From contig JAHZHC010000007.1 in assembly GCA_019420505.1 (NCBI GenBank), positions 72,695 to 136,694 on the forward strand: a DNA stretch of 64,000 nucleotides. The letters run 5' to 3'. Position 1 is the stretch's first letter, and every line of letters begins with the position of its first letter. Below the pieces are notes generated by a model. That model had not been told where the DNA came from and made no database searches. It saw nothing but the letters and a program-made list of their open reading frames with translations. The position numbers and the translations under genes are program-made. Positions 59,067-64,000 of the stretch are shown one piece after another. Origin of the DNA: Ruminococcus sp. (GTDB taxonomy: Bacteria; Bacillota; Clostridia; Oscillospirales; Ruminococcaceae).

Positions 59067-60095
59067 ATGAAGCAGAAAAAAACTTTAGAGGGAACTATAC
59101 ATAGCGTTAAAAAGCCTTCTATAAGGAAAATGGGAACAATGCTGGGCACGGGAATACTTTGTGTACTGACAATCGGAACAATAGGCGCAATGAGCGTTAT
59201 TGGAAATCCTGAAGTCACTTCCGGCAAGGAAACAACAGCTGCGGAAAAAAAGACAGAATTCAGCGGTTATATTGACTGGAAAAAAGCCGGAGTTGAAGAG
59301 TATGATCTCGTTAATAAAGCAGAAATCGTTAAAACTGCTGCAACGGCATTAAAAACTTCTGAAGCTGATAAGAAATCATCAGCAAAGAAAGCTGAAACAA
59401 CAGTTAAGGAAACAGTTAATAAGAACTCGTCAGCAATTGAATCAATCAGTTCAAAGGTTATGTATGTAAAGGAAGCAGTCAATTTCAGAACAGGAGCATC
59501 AAAAAACAATGATATTATCAAAGTTCTTGATGCCGGTAAAAAAGTTACAGTTAACGGAAAGAGCAGCGACGGCTGGTATAGAATTAATGCTGACGGCATT
59601 ACAGGCTATTGTATGGCAGAGTATCTTACGGATTCCGCACCTGTCAATGTCAAGAAAACATCAACAGTGTCTGAAAAGAAAACAACAAGTGTTTCTTCAA
59701 ATGTGAACAGCGGTACAATCAGCTATACAAATGAAGAATTTGAAATGATGTGCTATGTTCTCCAGAATGAAGCAGGAGGCTGTTCAGATGAGAGTAAAAT
59801 AGCTGTTGCAAATGTTATTATCAACAGAGTCAAATCTCCAAGCTTTCCAAATACATTGAAGGGTGTTCTGACGGCTAACAATCAATTTACGGCAATTTCT
59901 AATTATTATAATAAAGTAAATGCACCTACTCAGAACACAAAAGACTGTGTTAGACGGGCATTGAACGGAGAAGACAACAGCAAGGGAGCAATTTTTTATT
60001 ACGCTCCTAAATATTGCGGATCATCAAGCGCTGCATGGTTTGAAACTTTGAATTTCTGTATGGAGCTTGAGGGACAAAGATTTTTTAAATATTAA
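59067..60095 (+). CDS. SH3-domain cell wall hydrolase, SleB/CwlJ type
   Basis: A 342-residue exported protein. The N-terminal hydrophobic segment (about 21-45) is followed by a Lys/Ala/Thr-rich linker. An SH3b domain (YVKEAVNFRTGASKNNDIIKVL to MAEYLT, about 130-190) leads to a Hydrolase_2 domain. That domain has catalytic Glu in YVLQNEAGGCSDESKIAVANVIINRV-type sequence and ends LEGQRFFKY. SleB-type enzymes are lytic transglycosylases that degrade spore cortex; the SH3 domain suggests wall binding. ATG 59067 or in-frame GTG 59058 are both possible. It may be the partner of YpeB or a vegetative relative. Confidence 0.85.
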   Translation: MKQKKTLEGTIHSVKKPSIRKMGTMLGTGILCVLTIGTIGAMSVIGNPEVTSGKETTAAEKKTEFSGYIDWKKAGVEEYDLVNKAEIVKTAATALKTSEADKKSSAKKAETTVKETVNKNSSAIESISSKVMYVKEAVNFRTGASKNNDIIKVLDAGKKVTVNGKSSDGWYRINADGITGYCMAEYLTDSAPVNVKKTSTVSEKKTTSVSSNVNSGTISYTNEEFEMMCYVLQNEAGGCSDESKIAVANVIINRVKSPSFPNTLKGVLTANNQFTAISNYYNKVNAPTQNTKDCVRRALNGEDNSKGAIFYYAPKYCGSSSAAWFETLNFCMELEGQRFFKY

Positions 60096-60146
60096 TCTTT
60101 GTATGATATGCCTAAATTTCAACATTACAATTTGTTAAGAACTACA

Positions 60147-60184
60147 AAAGTCACGGCAGTTATCTAATCTGCCTTGACTTTTTT
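60147..60184 (+). terminator. Terminator of the SleB-like gene
   Basis: AAAGTC-ac-GGCAG (60147-60159), 9-nt loop, CTGCC-tt-GACTTT (60169-60181), then T. Its 3' arm contains the -35 of the next promoter. Confidence 0.8.
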
Positions 60185-60201
60185 CATATATTTGTTAGAA
60201 T
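60174..60201 (+). promoter_or_regulatory. Promoter of the SpoIID-like gene
   Basis: TTGACT (60174-60179), a 16-bp spacer and TAGAAT (60196-60201). It overlaps the terminator before it. Confidence 0.6.
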
Positions 60202-60238
60202 TAAAATGATATAGAAGTTTTGAAAAAGAGGAAGCCAT

Positions 60239-61540
60239 ATGAAATTGGATATTAGGAGGTTGGCAGAAAAGGCATGCCCTCCTGTGTTAAGCTTTGTTTT
60301 AATAGCGGCGGTCGGAATATCTGCATTAGGCAGAAATGACGAGAGGGATAAGGGCGCTGATGTGAATAATTCAATGTCATCAAGCAATAAATCACAATAT
60401 TTGACCACGAATTATAAGAAAGCCGCTTTAAGCGAATATGATATGCTGTCGAAAGCTGTTAAGGTTACGGCAAAACCAAAAGCTAAAGCTGCTGAAACTA
60501 AAAAGATTGAAGTAAAAAACTTTACTGTGGCAATGCCTGATGATTATACGGTTGTGTATGAATGCAAACCAACACCTTTGAATTATTATGAAACAAGGAA
60601 TATTACAAATGAGATTTATTCTGTTTATGACGAAAACTCAGAACGAATTGTAACACTCAACGGATTTGATCTTGTTTGTCAGATTGTAAATAATGAAATC
60701 GGAGACAGCTGGGGATGGGAGGCAATTAAAGCTCAGGCGGTTGCGGCTTATTCTTATGTAAGATTTAATGACGAGCACGGAAAAATTCCGTCTGTAGGTC
60801 TTAAATCCGGTTATTCACAGATTATTGAGGATTGCGTGAATTCGGTAAGCGGTCAGGCGGTTTATTATGATAATTCTATTATTGACGCAGTATACTCCGC
60901 TTCAACGGCAGGGTGTTCTACTGAGAGCGCCGCTGTATGGGGAACAGGATATCCTTATTTGCTCGCAGTTGTAAGTCCTTATGATGAGAATGATCCTCAT
61001 TACGGAGTTCAGACTGTTATGACAAAGGCTGAAGTTAAAAAGATAATTGAATCCAACACTGATATAAAACTATCAGATGATTTGACGAAATGGTTTGAAA
61101 TTGAATCGGTATACAGCCGCAAATATATTGCGAATATGAGGATTAACGAATTTACACATTGCAGAATAAACGGTAAAATGACGAGGCTTACAGGAACGGT
61201 TCTGGCATCAATGCTGGGACTGAAAAATAATGCTTTTGAAATTAAATATGAGGACGGCAATTTTATATTTACAACTTACGGATGGGGTCATGGTGTAGGA
61301 ATGTCGCAATGGGGTGCTTATTATTATGCAGAGTCCGGATATACATATGACCAGATTTTAAGGCATTATTATCTTGATACATGGATAAGTCTTTCTGATG
61401 AAAATCAAAAGGCTGTAGAAAGAGGAGAGAAAGATAGTTCAGAGGACAGCTCTCAAATTATTATTGAGGACTCTTCGTCAGATTTGAGTAAAAATGCGGA
61501 CAGTTTTAATAATATGAGCAATAGCAGTTATAATAATTAA
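60239..61540 (+). CDS. SpoIID/LytB family lytic transglycosylase
   Basis: A 433-residue membrane-anchored enzyme. Its N-terminal segment (PVLSFVLIAAVGISALG) is followed by a linker with KKAALSEYD, a motif also found in the neighbour at 59067. The SpoIID core has catalytic Glu in CQIVNNEIGDSWGWEAIKAQAVAAYSYV-type sequence, AGCSTESAAVWG and FTTYGWGHGVGMSQWGA. SpoIID cuts denuded glycan strands during engulfment. The proximity to a vegetative-type promoter and a long acidic Ser-rich C-terminal tail leave open that this is a relative used in growth rather than the engulfment enzyme itself. Confidence 0.87.
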   Translation: MKLDIRRLAEKACPPVLSFVLIAAVGISALGRNDERDKGADVNNSMSSSNKSQYLTTNYKKAALSEYDMLSKAVKVTAKPKAKAAETKKIEVKNFTVAMPDDYTVVYECKPTPLNYYETRNITNEIYSVYDENSERIVTLNGFDLVCQIVNNEIGDSWGWEAIKAQAVAAYSYVRFNDEHGKIPSVGLKSGYSQIIEDCVNSVSGQAVYYDNSIIDAVYSASTAGCSTESAAVWGTGYPYLLAVVSPYDENDPHYGVQTVMTKAEVKKIIESNTDIKLSDDLTKWFEIESVYSRKYIANMRINEFTHCRINGKMTRLTGTVLASMLGLKNNAFEIKYEDGNFIFTTYGWGHGVGMSQWGAYYYAESGYTYDQILRHYYLDTWISLSDENQKAVERGEKDSSEDSSQIIIEDSSSDLSKNADSFNNMSNSSYNN

Positions 61541-61553
61541 TGGAGGTTTTATT

Positions 61554-62162
61554 ATGTCGTTTATTAACAAAATCAGTGAAAAGCTATCTTCGGGAGCAAC
61601 AGCGGTTTCCAACTCAACCAAGCGTATGTCAGAAATTGCGAAGCTAAACAGTAAAATTAACAAGAATCTTTCAGATGTTAATAATCGCTATACTGAGATA
61701 GGACGTATTGTCAAGCTTGAGCTTATGGATAAAATCATGCATGAGGATGTAAAACGTCTTGCAAATGAGATCGATGTATTATTAACAGAAATTAATGAAA
61801 GCAGAGAAAAAATCAGCAATCTGAAAGGTGTTAAGGTTTGCATTGAATGCGGTGCACAGGTTTCAAGGGATGTTGCATTCTGTCCTAACTGCGGTGCAAA
61901 ACAGCCTGCTGCTGAAAATGAAATTTCTGAGTCTGTCATTGAAAATCCATCACCTGTTATTGATTTAGCTGAAAGCAATGTAACGCCGTCGGTAACGGAA
62001 ACTGAAACAACTGCTGAGGAAAATGCTGAAAATGCAGAAAATACTGTTGAAGAAATAGAAAACCCTACGGAAAACAAAAATTCTGTGTTCTGTTCCCAGT
62101 GCGGAAGCAAGGAAGACGCAGATATAAAATTCTGTTCTCAGTGTGGAAATAAAATGGAATAA
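61554..62162 (+). CDS. Double zinc-ribbon protein with coiled coil
   Basis: A 202-residue protein. A helical, probably coiled-coil N-terminal half (residues 20-92) is followed by a zinc ribbon (CIECGAQVSRDVAFCPNCGAK). A Glu/Thr/Asn-rich linker leads to a second ribbon (CSQCGSKEDADIKFCSQCG) at the C-terminus. No membrane segment. TGGAGG precedes the ATG. It starts 13 bp after the SpoIID-like gene, so it is probably in the same transcript, and ends at a terminator. Zinc ribbons of this kind mediate protein or nucleic acid contacts; no specific function can be given. Confidence 0.8.
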   Translation: MSFINKISEKLSSGATAVSNSTKRMSEIAKLNSKINKNLSDVNNRYTEIGRIVKLELMDKIMHEDVKRLANEIDVLLTEINESREKISNLKGVKVCIECGAQVSRDVAFCPNCGAKQPAAENEISESVIENPSPVIDLAESNVTPSVTETETTAEENAENAENTVEEIENPTENKNSVFCSQCGSKEDADIKFCSQCGNKME

Positions 62163-62172
62163 TAAAAATACG

Positions 62173-62204
62173 AAAAGAGGATTCGTTCTGAATCCTCTTT
62201 TTTA
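62173..62204 (+). terminator. Terminator after the zinc-ribbon gene
   Basis: AAAAGAGGATTC (62173-62184), loop GTTCT, GAATCCTCTTTT (62190-62201), then TT. It ends just before the maf ribosome site. Confidence 0.88.
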
Positions 62205-62216
62205 GGGGGAAAATGA

Positions 62217-62798
62217 ATGTTTGATTTGGATTGCCTTTTGGACTGCGGGGTTGTTCTGGCATCACAGTCTCCAAGGAGAAAGGAGCTTTTGGCTGTTATT
62301 TTTAAAAAGTTTGACGTTGTTCCGGCTAAAGGTGAAGAGATAATTGATAAAAATGTATCTGTATACCTTGTGCCTCAGAATCTTGCATATAATAAGTGCA
62401 GAGAAGTTTCTCAGATTCATTCCGATTCATTAGTAATCGGCTGTGACACGGCGGTTATTTTTGATAATGAGATTATGGGAAAACCAAAGGATAAAGAGGA
62501 CGCTTGCAGAATGTTAAAGCTACTGTCAGGCAATACTCATCAGGTTATAAGCGGAACAGCAATTTACTATAAAGGTCAGTATTATTCTTTCAGCTGTACG
62601 ACAGATGTTACTTTCAGAAAATTGTCTGACGGTGATATATATGATTATATTCATACGGGTGAACCCTTTGAAAAGGCAGGCGCTTATGGAATACAGGGAA
62701 AAGGTTCTCTTCTTGTGGAGAAGATTAACGGAGATTATTTTAATGTTGTAGGTTTGCCGGTATCGGAATTGGCAAAAAGAATTAAGGATATACTTTAA
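62217..62798 (+). CDS. maf: Maf family nucleoside-triphosphate pyrophosphatase
   Basis: A 193-residue house-cleaning enzyme that hydrolyses dTTP/UTP or modified nucleotides. It has the N-terminal LASQSPRRKELL and the metal/catalytic region VIGCDTAVIFDNEIMGKPKDKEDACRML-type. The substrate loop GNTHQVISGTAIYYKG and YGIQGKGSLLVEKINGDYFNVVGLP follow. GGGGGA lies upstream of the ATG. It follows a terminator closely, so read-through or an unseen promoter must serve it. Its stop overlaps the stop of the convergent DUF421 gene. Confidence 0.93.
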   Translation: MFDLDCLLDCGVVLASQSPRRKELLAVIFKKFDVVPAKGEEIIDKNVSVYLVPQNLAYNKCREVSQIHSDSLVIGCDTAVIFDNEIMGKPKDKEDACRMLKLLSGNTHQVISGTAIYYKGQYYSFSCTTDVTFRKLSDGDIYDYIHTGEPFEKAGAYGIQGKGSLLVEKINGDYFNVVGLPVSELAKRIKDIL

Positions 62799-63505
62799 TC
62801 AAAATAATTCTTTTGATTTTTTTCATTATTCTGAGGATATGCTGTAAAGCTATTATTGCCATCGACGATGCCGAGGAAGATATCTGACGGTGATGTAAAG
62901 CCTTGTTTTCTCATTTGTGCGGTGAGCCATTTGATATCATTGCCGGTATATTTTAAATTACCTTCCATGACAACGCCGTCAAGTATTACGTTAACGCCAA
63001 GCTTTTCATCTGGCTTTTTCTGTCCTAAATCTTTTAATGTCACCGGTTTTTCTACAGCTTTAGGAAGAAATGAAATTTTACCGTTGTTTTCAAGAATTGC
63101 ATATGAGATTTGTGAAATGTCAAAATAACCTGCATTTCTTGCTCTTGTAAGCAGATCTCCTGTATCAAGCTTTGCAGTTTTGATATTTTCCGGATACATT
63201 TTTCCATCCTCGATCAGAAGTAAGGGAGTACCGGCGAAGAAACGTCTTGCTTTAATTGATTTTATTGTAAATACAGATAACAGAAAACCCGTAAGTCCAT
63301 AAATTGTCATTGCGATTCCGGCGACCCAAACATTTTCCCAGCTGTCAGCGACCGCCATTTCAGAAGCAATTGAACCGATGGTAATACCGTTTATATAATC
63401 AAACATATTAAGCTCGGAAATCTGTTTATTTCCCAACAGTTTTGATATAAGAAACATTATTATGATAGAGGATAATGCTGTCAATACAGTTTTAATAATA
63501 ATCAT
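62795..63505 (-). CDS. Second YetF / DUF421 family membrane protein
   Basis: A 236-residue protein with three N-terminal membrane helices (VLTALSSIIIMFLISKLLG, a segment containing GITIGSIASEM, and VAGIAMTIYGLTGFLL). The YetF soluble domain follows (LLTRARNAGYFDISQISYAILENNGKISFLPK-type, then VILDGVVMEGNLKYTG and WLTAQMRKQGF). It is a paralogue of the gene at 48220 but distinct in sequence. GAGG lies before ATG 63505. It converges on maf with a four-base overlap of stops. Role in spores or the envelope is inferred from the family. Confidence 0.88.
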   Translation of the reverse strand: MIIIKTVLTALSSIIIMFLISKLLGNKQISELNMFDYINGITIGSIASEMAVADSWENVWVAGIAMTIYGLTGFLLSVFTIKSIKARRFFAGTPLLLIEDGKMYPENIKTAKLDTGDLLTRARNAGYFDISQISYAILENNGKISFLPKAVEKPVTLKDLGQKKPDEKLGVNVILDGVVMEGNLKYTGNDIKWLTAQMRKQGFTSPSDIFLGIVDGNNSFTAYPQNNEKNQKNYFD

Positions 63506-63615
63506 ATCAATGACCTCTCTTTTTATTTTTATCTTGTGTATGAAAATTAAAAATATTCACATGTTCTTGATTTTGTGCATAAAATAAAAGAGCCGATATG
63601 AAAAGAGGAAAGTTG

Positions 63616-63807
63616 ATGGCTAAGTGTTACGGACAAAAATTAAATTTTATTGCAGTATCCATTGCCAACGCCATTGCGGAGGGGTTGAGCGATGAAGAAC
63701 TTGATTTGCTTTCAACTCTTTTACAGCTTGTAGGAGAAGCTCTGGCGGTTATACCGGCCGTTAACAGTGTATGTGATAAGCAATCTGCAGAAAATGTTGA
63801 AAGATAG
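63616..63807 (+). CDS. Small protein of unknown function
   Basis: A 63-residue protein starting MAKCYGQKLNFIAVSIANAIAEGLSDEELDLLSTLLQLVGEALAVIPAV, with an amphipathic to hydrophobic helical middle. GAGGAAAG precedes ATG 63616, and a perfect terminator follows 15 bp after the stop. This small gene type is common in Ruminococcus-like genomes by my impression; the family was not identified and no function is assigned. Confidence 0.7.
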   Translation: MAKCYGQKLNFIAVSIANAIAEGLSDEELDLLSTLLQLVGEALAVIPAVNSVCDKQSAENVER

Positions 63808-63822
63808 ATTATTCAATGCAAA

Positions 63823-63856
63823 AAAGGCAATCTTACTGAAAAGTAAGATTGCCTTT
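63823..63856. terminator. Two-way terminator between the small gene and guaB
   Basis: AAAGGCAATCTTACT (63823-63837), GAAA tetraloop, AGTAAGATTGCCTTT (63842-63856). The stem is a perfect 15 bp. Confidence 0.9.
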
Positions 63857-63896
63857 AGTATTTTATAATCAGCAATGAGCTGTAATTATAGTATTA

Positions 63897-64000
63897 TCAA
63901 ATCTGAGCAGAATAATTAGGAGCTTCCTTAGTGATGTAAATATCGTGAGGATGAGATTCCTTAAGTCCTGCACCGGTTATCTTGATAAACTTAGCCTTTT
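63897..64000 (-). CDS. guaB: IMP dehydrogenase, C-terminal end only
   Basis: The minus-strand frame ends KFIKITGAGLKESHPHDIYITKEAPNYSAQI-type before TGA at 63899-63897. This is the conserved C-terminus of IMP dehydrogenase (G-L-x-E-S-H-P-H-D, then T-K-E-A-P-N-Y). Only about 34 residues are inside the window; the 5' part lies beyond 64000. The enzyme oxidises IMP to XMP in guanine nucleotide synthesis. Confidence 0.9.
   Translation of the reverse strand, partial: KAKFIKITGAGLKESHPHDIYITKEAPNYSAQI

Overview
The window looks like chromosomal DNA from an anaerobic, endospore-forming Clostridia member, most likely an Oscillospiraceae/Ruminococcus-like gut bacterium. This is judged from gene content and moderate-to-low GC, not from a database search. 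Supporting genes are class III (oxygen-sensitive) ribonucleotide reductase, rubrerythrin, a full gerA-B-C germinant receptor, SpoIVA with a SipL-type partner, CwlD, YpeB, a SleB-type hydrolase, a SpoIID-like protein and a class B sortase. I see no phage, insertion sequence, CRISPR array, rRNA or tRNA. Nearly the whole window is core genome, so the unusual material lies in intergenic RNA-like structures, repeats, leaders and a few odd protein ends.

Layout. 1-6.9 kb: truncated asnB (minus), a small membrane protein, nrdD-nrdG behind NrdR-like boxes, pheA and ispF. 6.9-14.6 kb: rpoB-rpoC on the minus strand with their own consensus promoter. 14.9-23.3 kb: hydrolase, comM-like ATPase, phosphoglucomutase, the sipL-spoIVA spore-coat pair and a small P-loop kinase (minus). 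23.4-23.6 kb: a gene-free run of six hairpins that could be a small RNA or structured repeat. 23.8-30.7 kb: ruvC-ruvA-ruvB, acetyltransferase, glmM, flavodoxin-like reductase, rRNA-type methyltransferase, zeta-like kinase and a TfoX C-terminal domain protein. 30.67-30.79 kb: a cloverleaf-like element leading into ecfA1-ecfA2-ecfT, a small conserved protein, truA, a DUF5711-like protein, cvpA and a ClpE-like ATPase. 39.1-39.8 kb: a gene-free stretch with four degenerate copies of a structured repeat of about 95 bp.

39.8-50.9 kb: cwlD (minus, sigma-E-like promoter), a LysR regulator with a beta-mannosidase, gerA-gerB-gerC (minus), a divergent YetF/DUF421-DUF4363 pair and a beta-CASP metallohydrolase. 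51-56.8 kb: uridine-kinase-like gene, rubrerythrin (minus), ypeB (minus), and a cysteine desulfurase with thiI (tRNA thiolation pair). 57-64 kb: CinA C-terminal domain protein, class B sortase, SH3-SleB hydrolase, SpoIID-like protein, zinc-ribbon protein, Maf, a second YetF/DUF421 protein (minus), a small protein and the 3' end of guaB (minus).

How it fits together: three groups serve sporulation or germination (sipL-spoIVA for coat basement assembly, gerABC/cwlD/ypeB/sleB-like for germination, spoIID-like for peptidoglycan remodelling). The rest is housekeeping. Several start codons are TTG (rpoC, ruvC, ecfT, gerC, yetF). Several start choices were moved downstream of the longest open frame because a Shine-Dalgarno site or a -10 box overlaps the longer start. 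All functional calls rest on motif recognition by eye.
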